From: Isosphaeraceae bacterium
Lineage (GTDB): Bacteria > Planctomycetota > Planctomycetia > Isosphaerales > Isosphaeraceae
Direction of reading: 5' to 3'
NCBI GenBank assembly: GCA_025356475.1
Contig: JANXSX010000021.1
Coordinates: forward strand, 1 to 35,202
Length of the DNA stretch: 35,202 bases
Below are positions 1 to 8,498 of the stretch, one piece after another; positions within the stretch are counted from its first letter, which is position 1, and each line of letters opens with the position of its first letter. The translations under genes were made by a program, and so were the position numbers. The notes under the pieces are model-generated. The model saw nothing but the letters and a program-made list of their open reading frames with translations, was not told the DNA's origin and searched no databases.

Positions 1-491
1 TTCTCGTTGGGTCCGGGGGGGTAGATCTCGCTGCCGGCAAAGACCCAGTCGAAGGTTAGGGTCTTCATGGTCCGCTCGTCCTTGACCCAGGTCCGGACAT
101 CAGCGCGCTTTCGCTTCATCCCATCAAGCCATTCCGCCTCGATCTGGATCGGGCTCCCTGCGGGGGCTTCGAACTTGGGTTTGAACCGAACAGGGTGGCC
201 AGCCTCGGCTCCCGTCAGAAGGAGTCCAGCATGGATCTTCCTGGGGGCGGCCTCGGTGTAGAGGATCGACTCGTGCTCCTTGGTGCCTTTGAGGCAGAGC
301 AAGTGCTCTAAAGCCCCGTCGCGCACAGCGATCTTGGCCCTCATGACGAGTGTTCGTTCTTTGGGATCAAACCATAAGGCGCGGCCGAGCGATTTCCAGG
401 CGGGGTCGGCAACGAAGGTGTCGGGCTTCGCGATTGGCTCGTCGCCGGGCACCTGGGTTACGATCAACAGGAAGAAAGCGAGAGCGCACAT
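1..491 (-). CDS. YdjY-domain-like secreted protein, partial (3' end outside window)
   Basis: I read this frame by hand on the minus strand. It starts at ATG 491 and stays open to the window edge, giving about 163 residues. The N-terminus (MCALAFFLLIVTQVPGDEP) is a short hydrophobic export signal. The body contains the pattern KIAVRDGALEHLLCLKGTKE, followed by ESILYTEAAPRKIHAGLLLTGA. I associate this with YdjY-domain proteins, which are common and uncharacterised in planctomycetes. A second ATG at 496 is in another frame. The C-terminus lies outside the window. Function is unknown; extracytoplasmic location is inferred from the signal sequence. The family assignment is from memory and moderately sure. 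Confidence 0.6.
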   Translation of the reverse strand, partial: MCALAFFLLIVTQVPGDEPIAKPDTFVADPAWKSLGRALWFDPKERTLVMRAKIAVRDGALEHLLCLKGTKEHESILYTEAAPRKIHAGLLLTGAEAGHPVRFKPKFEAPAGSPIQIEAEWLDGMKRKRADVRTWVKDERTMKTLTFDWVFAGSEIYPPGPNE

Positions 492-566
492 GGCATGACA
501 CCCGGGTGTGGGACGACCGAAGCAACGAGATCCCTCAAAGATACGCGTTTACGCGTCAAGCGCATA

Positions 567-600
567 GAAAAACCGCCGAGAAGCTGGGCTTCTCGGCGGT
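567..600 (-). terminator. Rho-independent terminator of the secretin gene
   Basis: A perfect 13-bp stem (572-584 paired with 588-600) has a 3-nt loop. Read on the minus strand it is followed directly by TTTTTCTATG. It lies about 60 bp beyond the secretin stop codon at 661, so it most likely ends that transcript. It also separates it from the YdjY-like gene, which starts at 491 on the same strand. Confidence 0.85.
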
Positions 601-660
601 CGGACGTGTTGGGAGACTCAATCCAATGAAACTCGACCTGCCGGTTTAACCCCTTGTCAG

Positions 661-3600
661 TTAGGGGTTGGTCGGCGGGATCCCGAGGTCATCTTCGATC
701 TCTTCCAAGATCACGATTCGAGGCGTAACCATCAGCATGACGCTCTCGGTCGTACGACCGATGCCGACGTTGCGGAAGAGGCGATTGATCATCGGGCTCT
801 TCGACAGGATCGGAACACCGTACTCCAGTCGCTGTTCTCGCATCCGCTTCACACCACCAAGAAGGACCGTACCACCATCGGGGACGGTGACCGTCGTGTT
901 GATGCTGAACTGCGAGACGGTTGGTAGCGAGAGGGTACTGGATGCAGTTCCCGTACCACCGGCGAAGCCAGTTCCACCTGCCGCCGCCTGTGAACCAGGG
1001 AAGGTCTGGAAGCCTTCGATGGTCTGGAAGTTCGGTGCCAGGGAGAGACGCACATAGCGGCGATCATAGGAGACAACCGGGGTTACCGAGAGCTGGACAC
1101 CGTCGGCGATCTGACCTGGGGTCACCTGGACACCCGCCGATGCCACACCGGCAACGACTTGCGTCGAGGCGATGTAAGGCCGCTGAACCGTGCTGTTGAC
1201 GAAGCCGAGGGCTCCGTTCAGCGTCGTAACCTTGGGAGCGGACACGATGTTCGACCGTGTGTCGCCTTGGGCTGCTGTCAAGAAGAGGTAAACTTCGAGG
1301 TCGGACAGGAACGCGATCCCGAAGGTTGCACCTGCGTTAGCGATCGCGTTGAACGGTCGAATCAGCGAAGAGCTACCTTGGAGGAAGGGGATCTGGAGGT
1401 CCTGGGTCAGTGTGGTGTTATTCGCATCACCCACTCCGGCACGTCCGACGACGAGGGGGGCCTTGTTGCCGTAAACGTTGTCACGAAGGGGGTTGAGGAG
1501 ATAAGGAGCATTCGCTCCACCGCCACCGCCACCACCACCGCCACCTCCGACACCACCACCACCACCGGTGCCGCCTGCAACCCCACCACCACCACCGCCA
1601 ACTCCACCACCGCCAACTCCACCACCACCACCGCCGACTCCGCCACCACCACCACCGACTCCGCCACCACCGCCACCGCCTGCGACACCACCACCACCAC
1701 CGGCCGTTCCGCCTGCGATACCGCCACCAGGGGCCGGGAGCAGGGTTGCGTTCGGGTTCGGGATAGCAAAGGTGCTCTTGCGGCCCACGGTCTTCGAGGC
1801 GATCGAGAAGTCGAAGTCGACCCCGATCTCTTCAAAGAAGCTGTCGCTCACGGTGATGAACCGGACTTCGATCGAAACCTGAAGGTCATGCAGCTTACGA
1901 AGCTGCTTGAGCAGGTCTTCAACCTCGGCGTGAACCTCAGAGGTGTGCCGAATGATCAGGCTGATGTTCAGAATGAACGGCGTGATCGATCCGACGGGTG
2001 CTGCGGCATCGAGACCGCCTGCGGCCCCACCGAAACCACCACCCAGCCCAAACGGTGTTCCGCTGTCAGCGGCACCGCTACCGTCGTTGATCTTCCACGA
2101 GCCGGGGGAGATCGCAGAGGTGATCAACTGAACGATCGGGGTCATGTCGATCCGACGTTCGGTGGGGTTAGGGGCCAACAACGTACCGGTCGGTGCGCCA
2201 GTCGCATCGACAGGAGGTGAAGGCATGTTGGCACCGAGCATCGTGTTCGTATTCGGTGCCGGCTGGTTCGTGTTGATGGGGACAACCAGGTCAGCGACGT
2301 AGTACGTCTCGACATAGGTTGACTCACGGTTCGACTGCGGGCTGGTGATCACGAGGACATCCTCGTCGATCTTGTACGACAGTCCGAGCGGGGCCAGCAA
2401 GTACTTGAGGGCACTCTTGAGCTTGATGTCCTTGGCCGATAGGGTCACCGGAGTGCCCCGGGTCACGCCTTCATCGTTCAGACCCTTGGGGTCGAGGATG
2501 ATGTTCTCGCCAGTATAGTTGGCGATGAACTCAATGGCCTCACCCAGGGGCTGGTCGAGGAAGTTGACCGTGATCGGCCGGTTCAGTTTGCTCTCAATGT
2601 CCATCGTCTTCAGGCTCTTGCGGACCGGCTTGCTCCGGGCCAAAGCGTCGAGACGCTTCTTCGAGAGATCCTTGAAGTCTTTGGGGAACTTGATGTTGTT
2701 CATCAGAACCTCGGGGTCCTGAATCCCTGCGGCATCAACTTCCTGGAACGCGGTGAGGGTTCCGTCTTCCTTCAGGCTCTTGATTTCCAGGTCGCGTTCG
2801 TAGTGACGCTGGGCACGAGACTTCCAGACCATGGCACCGGCCTCGACCAAGGTCGGATCGATCGTCTGGGCCTTCTTGGCGAAGTCTTCGGCTTCGGCGT
2901 ACTTACCGTCCGCCTGGGCCTTCATCGCCTTGTCCATGAAGACTTTGACCTGTTCCTTCTTGGCCTTGTCGGCTTCGAGGATCCGCAGCTTTTTGGCTTC
3001 GATCGCCATGCGGTAGGTTTTGTCCTTCATCTTCAGGTCGAAGGTGGCCTTGTCCTTCTTGGCCAGCTCGATGGCGACCTCAATGCGACGGACCATCGGG
3101 CGGGCAATCGCTTCCTCGACTTCTGTAGCCTTCACGGCTTCGAGGGTCTCTTTGAGGATGCTGATGGCCTTGTCGGGGTCGGTCTCGGTCAGGCGACGAG
3201 CTTCCGCCACCTTGGTGCCAACTTCCGCGTTCATCCGCTGGGCGGCGATGACGGAAGCGCTGTCCTTGGGAAGGTCGGTCGCAGTTGCCTTGCCAGGTGT
3301 CCCGCCTTCGCTGGGGAGCTTGGCGAGTAGGTCCACGACACGCTGGGTCATCGAGTCGTCGATGCTTCCGCTCGCCGAGCTGATCTCGGTTAGCAGAGCA
3401 CGAGCACGACCATTGTCACCCTTACGCATGGCGTCGATCGCTGCTTCGTAGAGGGCAAGGGCTCCACCTTGTTCGGCGAGGCCGATCTGGGCGAGCAGGT
3501 CTTCGGCCTGGGCGTCTACGCCAGATCCGCTGGCCTTGGCCTTGGCGGCGGCCTCTTTGGCGGCTGGGAAGTTACCCCCGGCCATCAAAGCCTTAGCCTG

Positions 3601-4989
3601 GTCGATCAATTGATCGCCCACACCGGTTGCGACAGGGATGTCGCTAAGGGCCGGAGCCGTATCAGCAACCGGGGCCTCAGGGGCCGACAGGCCGATCGGA
3701 GCGGCGGCAACTTCAACCGGAGCAGGGAGTTCCGCAGGAACGCCAGCCACGGGTGGGGGGATGTCGGGAGCCGTCAGGCCAGGGGCGGCTTCCTGGGTTG
3801 AGACCCGCGTGAGAGCAGGGTCAACCAGAGCCTCGGTCTGTCGGAGAGTATCCGCAGCCGCAAACTTGGCAGCGGCCGCCTCGCGGTTCCCCTTCCCAAG
3901 TAGGGCGTTGGCTTCGCGCTCCGCAGTGGCACTGGCCACGTTGGTTGGCGAGGCGGTCGTGCTACGGGTCCGGGCCATGGCCAGGTCGTGAAGGACGGAT
4001 TCAGCGCGGTCTGCCGAGAGTGGCGGGACCACGTTCATCCGCTGAGCTTGACGGGCCTTCGTTTCGGCAACATCGAACTGGCCGGCAGCCATGGCACTCC
4101 GAGACTCTTTCACGAGTGACTCGTAGACACCGAGGCTGGGCTGGTCTTTAGGATTGGAACTCCGGAGGGCGTCACGCTTCCGCAGAGCGCGGGCGGCGTC
4201 GGCGACTTTCCGGGGATTCTCTTCCAACATCCCCCAGCTCATGCCCCAGGATTCAACCTCAAGGGCAAGACCTTCCGCCTGCTCGAAGCGGCTGGCGCTC
4301 ATGAGCGTGCGGGCCTCTTTCAGCTTCGCCTTGGCTTCGGCTCGGCTGTGACTGGTCGAAACCTTGCTCCCAGACGTCGCTTTTGGTCGTGCCTTGGCGA
4401 TCGACTCGGACACCTTCGCGGGGGTGTCATCGAACAGACCCCACTTGATGTTCATGGCCTGGGCGCGGGCAACCTTGGCGGCGGCATCATCGTAATTGCC
4501 GAGCCGAATCTGCTCGCGGGCGGCCGTGAGGAGCCAACGCGCTTCCTGGCGGGTATCCGCCGAAGCCACGCGAGTCTCCATCCCCGACGACTGTGACTGA
4601 GGAGCGGCTGGAGCCGCAGGAGCCTCGACACGGGCGGGGGTGGCCGTTGTAGGAGCAGCCGTCGCGGGCGTCGGAACCGAAGTCCCACTCGTCTGCTTGA
4701 CGGCCGAGTCCTTAGGCGCTGTTACTGAAGTGAGTGCCCGCAGGTACTCGTCGAGCACAACCTGTTCATTGGCTTTGAGCTGATCGCGGTACTCATTCGC
4801 GGCGCCAAGATACTTCTTGGCGGTGTCGTAGTCGCCCTCGTTCAGGAGCCGTGCACCGGCTTCCAGATACTTGATGGGCGGGACCGGCGCTGTTGGCCGG
4901 GTTGCGGCGTCGCCGGGTGGGGCTGCATGTAAGGCAGCCCCCCACGCGCCGAGGGTCAAGTGGATTGCAAGCGTTCTGAGCCTTCCCAA
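661..4989 (-). CDS. Giant secretin (type II/III secretion or pilus secretin) with repeat-rich N-terminus and polyglycine insert
   Basis: This is an outer-membrane secretin of the GspD/PilQ superfamily, predicted 1442 residues, which is roughly twice the usual length. I chose TTG at 4989 because AAAGGAGG sits 5 nt upstream and it yields a clean signal peptide (MGRLRTLAIHLTLGAWGAALHA). An upstream in-frame start at 5097 adds 36 residues that do not look like a signal. Residues about 150-490 hold several TPR-like helical repeats (LLTAAREQIRLGNYDDAAAK, LVKESRSAMAAGQFDVAETK). A basic Lys/Ala-rich helical region follows. An STN-like domain lies near 800-890 (VNFLDQPLGEAIEFIANYTG), then the N-domain and secretin core. 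Residues about 1086-1158 are nearly pure Gly with scattered Val/Ala. The secretin signature VPDGGTVLLGG is near residue 1366, with PILSKSPMINRLFRN after it. No other secretion-system gene is adjacent, so the cargo or pilus partner is unknown. Confidence 0.9.
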   Translation of the reverse strand: MGRLRTLAIHLTLGAWGAALHAAPPGDAATRPTAPVPPIKYLEAGARLLNEGDYDTAKKYLGAANEYRDQLKANEQVVLDEYLRALTSVTAPKDSAVKQTSGTSVPTPATAAPTTATPARVEAPAAPAAPQSQSSGMETRVASADTRQEARWLLTAAREQIRLGNYDDAAAKVARAQAMNIKWGLFDDTPAKVSESIAKARPKATSGSKVSTSHSRAEAKAKLKEARTLMSASRFEQAEGLALEVESWGMSWGMLEENPRKVADAARALRKRDALRSSNPKDQPSLGVYESLVKESRSAMAAGQFDVAETKARQAQRMNVVPPLSADRAESVLHDLAMARTRSTTASPTNVASATAEREANALLGKGNREAAAAKFAAADTLRQTEALVDPALTRVSTQEAAPGLTAPDIPPPVAGVPAELPAPVEVAAAPIGLSAPEAPVADTAPALSDIPVATGVGDQLIDQAKALMAGGNFPAAKEAAAKAKASGSGVDAQAEDLLAQIGLAEQGGALALYEAAIDAMRKGDNGRARALLTEISSASGSIDDSMTQRVVDLLAKLPSEGGTPGKATATDLPKDSASVIAAQRMNAEVGTKVAEARRLTETDPDKAISILKETLEAVKATEVEEAIARPMVRRIEVAIELAKKDKATFDLKMKDKTYRMAIEAKKLRILEADKAKKEQVKVFMDKAMKAQADGKYAEAEDFAKKAQTIDPTLVEAGAMVWKSRAQRHYERDLEIKSLKEDGTLTAFQEVDAAGIQDPEVLMNNIKFPKDFKDLSKKRLDALARSKPVRKSLKTMDIESKLNRPITVNFLDQPLGEAIEFIANYTGENIILDPKGLNDEGVTRGTPVTLSAKDIKLKSALKYLLAPLGLSYKIDEDVLVITSPQSNRESTYVETYYVADLVVPINTNQPAPNTNTMLGANMPSPPVDATGAPTGTLLAPNPTERRIDMTPIVQLITSAISPGSWKINDGSGAADSGTPFGLGGGFGGAAGGLDAAAPVGSITPFILNISLIIRHTSEVHAEVEDLLKQLRKLHDLQVSIEVRFITVSDSFFEEIGVDFDFSIASKTVGRKSTFAIPNPNATLLPAPGGGIAGGTAGGGGGVAGGGGGGGVGGGGGGVGGGGGGVGGGGVGGGGGGVAGGTGGGGGVGGGGGGGGGGGANAPYLLNPLRDNVYGNKAPLVVGRAGVGDANNTTLTQDLQIPFLQGSSSLIRPFNAIANAGATFGIAFLSDLEVYLFLTAAQGDTRSNIVSAPKVTTLNGALGFVNSTVQRPYIASTQVVAGVASAGVQVTPGQIADGVQLSVTPVVSYDRRYVRLSLAPNFQTIEGFQTFPGSQAAAGGTGFAGGTGTASSTLSLPTVSQFSINTTVTVPDGGTVLLGGVKRMREQRLEYGVPILSKSPMINRLFRNVGIGRTTESVMLMVTPRIVILEEIEDDLGIPPTNP
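1510..1735 (-). repeat. Glycine-codon low-complexity tract inside the secretin gene
   Basis: This is a run of CCACC/CCGCC triplets on the plus strand, which are GGN glycine codons on the minus strand, broken by occasional GTN and GCN codons. It encodes a polyglycine/valine linker inserted between the N-terminal part and the barrel-forming part of the secretin domain. The near-tandem units suggest expansion and contraction by slippage. It is not a CRISPR: there are no spacers and the period is 3-18 nt. Confidence 0.85.
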
Positions 4990-5237
4990 CGCGACCTCCT
5001 TTCGCCTACTTCGTGAACGATCGCCGACGTCCTGCGGCGATCTCTGACGTGTCCACGAAGCGGGAGACATGAACTGAGTGCTCTGCGGGAGCAGCAACCT
5101 CTACCGGACCCTGGGGTCCTGAAAGGAGGCAGCCGCAGCTTCACCCGGTCCTCGGCAAGGCAACCACGTTGATCAAGGTGCGAATCGGGAAGATGACGGG
5201 GCAACCGACTGAGAACGGGGAGAAGACGTAACGGGAG

Positions 5238-5266
5238 TTAATATCGGGATTAAAATTGACCGTCAA
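5238..5266 (-). promoter_or_regulatory. Sigma70-type promoter for the secretin gene
   Basis: On the minus strand, TTGACG (5266-5261) is followed after exactly 17 nt by TATTAA (5243-5238). That is 5/6 and 4/6 matches to -35 and -10. The -35 box overlaps the palindrome TTGAC-C-GTCAA (5256-5266), a possible operator. The resulting 5' leader to the TTG start at 4989 would be about 240 nt. Prediction by eye only. Confidence 0.5.
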
Positions 5267-5269
5267 CAG

Positions 5270-5840
5270 TAGTAGTGTCGAATTTGACGATTTTCCCGAT
5301 TCCACCAATTCCAAGGGCGACCCACCCAAGAACCCCGTCACCCACTCCAGGAGGATTCAAGACCTGCGTGGCCCGATCAAATAGTCGCGACTTGAGCCCA
5401 AAACGCGACTTATTTGTCGCGAACCCTGTCAGATACTCCTCAATACGGGTTGGAACTAATCCTGAAAGCTTGCGTGGGTGCTTGCAGCCTCGCACTCGTG
5501 CATGATTGTCACGTATTCTCCCGGATTGTGGATGACGCCAAGAGCAGGTCGTTCTCATGCGCATATTCGAGCGGCCTCCGGGGCTGGCACGAGGAGGTGA
5601 ACTCGTGGCAATCATCGGGCTCGTGAAACCTCTTTGAGGGTCTTTGAATTGCCGCTCAAAGCCGACAACAGTCAGGTGAAGCTCGCCTTGGAGCAATAAC
5701 CAGGTAGCCTCGATCGCGCGACGAACGCAGTGGTCGGGTACGACCACTTGCACCTAGGCGTGCTCACCTGAGTGCCTCGTCGATAATTTGGTCGAGCATG
5801 GCCAACTTTAGCCTGACTATTTAAGTTCCCAATGACTCTC
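5270..5840. other. Gene-poor stretch, no supported gene
   Basis: About 570 bp lie between the secretin promoter and the next gene. A 167-codon open frame exists on the minus strand (5250-5753). It has no recognisable domain, no convincing ribosome binding site and biased composition (many Arg/Pro), so I do not call it. A small inverted repeat (CGCGAC / GTCGCG, about 5404-5421) is present. No tRNA-like fold or transposase remnant was recognised. It may be decayed accessory DNA. Confidence 0.5.
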
Positions 5841-6482
5841 TCACAGAAACCCCATGCTCCGCCGATTGGTCACGGAGAACCGCTCGTCCAAGTACTGGGC
5901 GATCGCAGCCGTCAAGATTTCCTCGGCCTCGGGAATTTCGTATTGAAGGTTCTCAACCAACTCCATCGCACGACCACGGATGGCGGTATCGATCACACTT
6001 TTGCATTCCGCATAGGTCCGGCAGGAGGGATCAATGCCGCTCCTAAACACATTCTTGAGGATTGATTCAACCGTCGGGTGAAGTGCGAAGGGACCATTCA
6101 TGATGTGATGGACAAGGACAGCATTATAGTAACCGTCTCCGAACCGAATCTCGGGAGCCTGGAGCGCGGCACGCAGGGCAAGGGTACAACGGACTTTTTC
6201 ATTCTCCGTCGACTGGGCCCGAATCCCTCGCTTAACGAGCGCCTCGTTGAGCGCATCATCCCAGTCTTCCTTTTGGTACGGATGTACATCCTGACCGGCC
6301 TCGCCGAGTTGGTGCAAATAGAGTTTTGCAGGCTTGAAGCCGAGCAAATCCCTGGGGCGCGAGACCTCAACTACGACCTTATTCACCTCAGGGTGTTTCG
6401 TTGCCTCGTCGACAGCGTGCAAAAGCAAATGGTTGTAAGTCTCGTCCGGCTTCTGCAGAAAGTAATCTAGTAAATCGGTCAT
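5841..6482 (-). CDS. Unrecognised 213-residue protein, partner of the phosphorylase gene
   Basis: I do not recognise a family. The likely start is ATG 6482 (MTDLLDYFLQKPDETYNHLL), with AAAGGTGAG a few bases upstream. A GTG at 6491 is in frame but sits right against that site. The protein is mixed alpha/beta by eye, without signal peptide or membrane segment, so it is probably cytoplasmic. Conspicuous stretches are HPEVNKVVVEVSRPRDLLGF, FGDGYYNAVLVHHIMNGPFA, and an acidic helical C-terminus (NLQYEIPEAEEILTAAIAQY). It begins 18 nt after the stop of the nucleoside phosphorylase gene, on the same strand, so the two are almost certainly co-transcribed. By context it could be an effector, regulator or substrate-handling partner of the phosphorylase. 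That is an inference from position only. Confidence 0.7.
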   Translation of the reverse strand: MTDLLDYFLQKPDETYNHLLLHAVDEATKHPEVNKVVVEVSRPRDLLGFKPAKLYLHQLGEAGQDVHPYQKEDWDDALNEALVKRGIRAQSTENEKVRCTLALRAALQAPEIRFGDGYYNAVLVHHIMNGPFALHPTVESILKNVFRSGIDPSCRTYAECKSVIDTAIRGRAMELVENLQYEIPEAEEILTAAIAQYLDERFSVTNRRSMGFL

Positions 6483-6500
6483 CTGACTCACCTTTCAGGT

Positions 6501-7292
6501 TCAAGCTCGCCGAGCCTGACTTGCGTTTTGCAGGCTACGAAGTACAAACATCGCCGAGTTCCGGCACGCGACTGGCCAATTCTCTATGATTTCATCATCC
6601 CGATGCTCATCGGCGAAATCACAAATCCCTTTGATTACGATCCAGAGGGGATCTTTACGGGGCGAAACCGAGAGCAGGCCGACCCCCTCCATCTCCCCTC
6701 CGACGATTCCATCCTTGACTCCCGGAACTTGTGTCATCAACTCGGCCAAGTAATATCGACTAAAGACTCTCGCTGCACCCGAAAGAAGCTCGCCGACGTG
6801 GACCTGATGTTCGAACTTCCCTCGTCGGTCTTCCTGACGAAAGAGAGACACGAGGGAGGGCTTTGCAGAATGACGTCTAACTCGTTTATAATCGAACACG
6901 TAGTTACCATTTTCGGTGCGAACATCGCGGGTGTCGTACGGCAGGACTGCGGTGGACACCAGGACATCCCCGATCTTTTGTCTGTTTCTGTCCACTCCGA
7001 AGGCCATACCCAACTGAACGAGTGCCGTCGCGTCAGTAGTTTGCTGGCAAAGAATACCTCGAGAAGCAGAGCCGCCGTGGCTCAGCGGCCCCATATTGCT
7101 ACGTACCGCATTGACGAGGAAATCTCCGACTTGGCCAATCGATAAATATTCTCCTACCAAGCCACCTGCATTCCTCCGCTGGAAGGGAAGGCCCAGTTCT
7201 CTTGTAACGAGTTCTAGCTGTTCCTCTTCCGTCTTAGTCGCAACCAAGATCAGTAGGTCGCATGTTAGCAATCGATCTTCGTCTGTGGTCAC
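6501..7292 (-). CDS. Nucleoside phosphorylase/nucleosidase-fold protein of the conflict-system type
   Basis: 263 residues from GTG 7292, preceded by GGGGAAG close to the start; the next in-frame TTG is a weaker alternative. The fold is the PNP/UDP phosphorylase-MTA/SAH nucleosidase superfamily. It shows an N-terminal strand and acid (LLILVATKTEEEQ, residues 13-25), GDVLVSTAVLPYDTRDV (108-124), the GGEMEG ribose-binding/catalytic motif (198-203), and KGICDFADEH (221-230), where the catalytic Asp is expected. The KGICDFAD form and the single-domain architecture resemble phosphorylase-like domains found in bacterial conflict and STAND-associated proteins rather than the Pfs/MTAN housekeeping enzyme. 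The next gene (5841-6482) follows 18 nt later. Likely a soluble enzyme cleaving an N-glycosidic bond of a nucleoside or nucleotide; the substrate cannot be read from the sequence. Confidence 0.8.
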   Translation of the reverse strand: MTTDEDRLLTCDLLILVATKTEEEQLELVTRELGLPFQRRNAGGLVGEYLSIGQVGDFLVNAVRSNMGPLSHGGSASRGILCQQTTDATALVQLGMAFGVDRNRQKIGDVLVSTAVLPYDTRDVRTENGNYVFDYKRVRRHSAKPSLVSLFRQEDRRGKFEHQVHVGELLSGAARVFSRYYLAELMTQVPGVKDGIVGGEMEGVGLLSVSPRKDPLWIVIKGICDFADEHRDDEIIENWPVACRNSAMFVLRSLQNASQARRA

Positions 7293-7768
7293 ACCTTCCC
7301 CAATGCGTGAATCCCCAGATCACCGTCGGCAAGCAGATCATTAGCTCTTATCATACCTGAAGGCGATCTCCCTCGCGAGAGCATGAGAATCGAAGGTTCC
7401 TTGGAAAAGATCGCTTGAGGCGGGTGGGAGTAGAGAATGGTGAATCACCAACATGAATTTGCTTAACAGATGAGCATGCATTGGTTCAACCGGTGTAATC
7501 AAACTGTGTCTTGATGAGTTTGGCGTAAATAGCGAGAGCTCTACATCCAAGTGCAAGAACTCAACCACAACTGTCCGGCCAACGGTGGGGAATTCGCCTC
7601 AGCACACTCACGCAACGACTCCGTGGCTCGCTGGGCTGGAGCGGCATCGCCTAGGTCTGGCCGAGATAACGGGTCAGGTATACAATTCGATTCAGGCCTT
7701 TACCCGGCTCAACCGAGTTCGCCATCTCGTACCTGGGGCTAGTGCAGATGCCCTGTGAGGTGTTTTCC
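7293..7768. other. Gene-poor stretch upstream of the phosphorylase operon and msrB
   Basis: About 475 bp between two divergently oriented genes, presumably carrying both promoters. On the minus strand TATGAT (7355-7350) is a reasonable -10 for the phosphorylase operon, but I see no matching -35. A 75-codon minus-strand frame (7341-7568) lacks a ribosome binding site and family resemblance, so it is not called. Confidence 0.45.
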
Positions 7769-8323
7769 ATGTCCAAAACCGCTCGAAGCCTATGGCGTTC
7801 GTCGTTGGTAATTATGTGGGTAGGAGTCGCCGGATGTGGCGGTAGCCCGGCGTCCAAACCGACAACGGACAGCTCGTTTGCAGGACACCTCACCGGAGAA
7901 CCCGAGATGCTATCAGACGATCAGGCTGCCACTGAGTCCAAGTTCAACCCGCTCACGGAAGCGGAATCGCGTGTCATCCTCGGAAAAGGGACAGAACGAG
8001 CGTTTGTCGGCGAATACACGGATCTGAAGGAATCCGGCACCTACGTCTGCCGGCGCTGCAACTCGCCGCTCTATCGGTCCGACGATAAATTCGTCAGCGA
8101 GTGCGGGTGGCCAAGCTTCGACGATGAGATTAAAGGCGCTGTCAAAAAAGTGCCCGACCGCGACGGCTCCCGCACCGAAATCCTCTGTAATCACTGCGGT
8201 GGTCATCTCGGCCACGTGTTCGTGGGAGAGGGGCTCACCGCCAAGAATACGCGACACTGCGTCAACTCGGTATCGATGAAGTTCTATGCCAAAGGGACTG
8301 AGTTGCCCGCCCTGATTAAATAG
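7769..8323 (+). CDS. msrB: Peptide-methionine (R)-S-oxide reductase, lipoprotein
   Basis: MsrB reduces the R-epimer of methionine sulfoxide in oxidised proteins. I chose ATG 7769 (184 residues). GAGGTG precedes it by about 9 nt, and it gives a lipoprotein signal with lipobox VAGC (Cys23). The earlier in-frame start at 7742 would add nine residues before the signal. The SelR domain spans about 62-178. It has zinc ligands in CRRC (94, 97) and CNHC (140, 143), GWPSF (113-117), HLGHVF (146-151), and the catalytic Cys164 in RHCVNSVSMKF. The usual form is RYCVNSASLKF. The lipobox predicts an enzyme tethered in the envelope that repairs extracytoplasmic proteins. The gene stands alone, and the next gene is convergent. 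Confidence 0.92.
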   Translation: MSKTARSLWRSSLVIMWVGVAGCGGSPASKPTTDSSFAGHLTGEPEMLSDDQAATESKFNPLTEAESRVILGKGTERAFVGEYTDLKESGTYVCRRCNSPLYRSDDKFVSECGWPSFDDEIKGAVKKVPDRDGSRTEILCNHCGGHLGHVFVGEGLTAKNTRHCVNSVSMKFYAKGTELPALIK

Positions 8324-8498
8324 AGGACCTTCGCGAGGCGGTCAGTCGAGACTCCGTGTCGATGGCTTCGTAGAACGCGTAAAGGTTGTTCAGTAACATC
8401 CAGCCTCGCCCACGCCTCGGCGAGAGGCAATGAGGAGCACGCTTCTCTTCGAGTTGAACTGCAAGCGTTGAAGTCGGCGGCGAGGCGTATAATGAGGT

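Noticed and set aside
1510-1735. Short tandem units suggesting a CRISPR or minisatellite
   Set aside because: No spacers; the repetition is in frame and encodes polyglycine in a real protein.
1159-2220. 353-codon plus-strand open frame across the secretin gene
   Set aside because: It is antisense to the glycine-rich tract and conserved secretin core; its Thr/Ala repeats are the complement of glycine codons.
5250-5753. 167-codon minus-strand open frame in the gap before the secretin promoter
   Set aside because: No ribosome binding site or domain; its 3' end runs into the predicted secretin promoter. Possibly a decayed sequence, but not supportable as a gene.
7341-7568. 75-codon minus-strand open frame upstream of the phosphorylase
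   Set aside because: No ribosome binding site or similarity, and it would cover the likely promoter of the phosphorylase operon.
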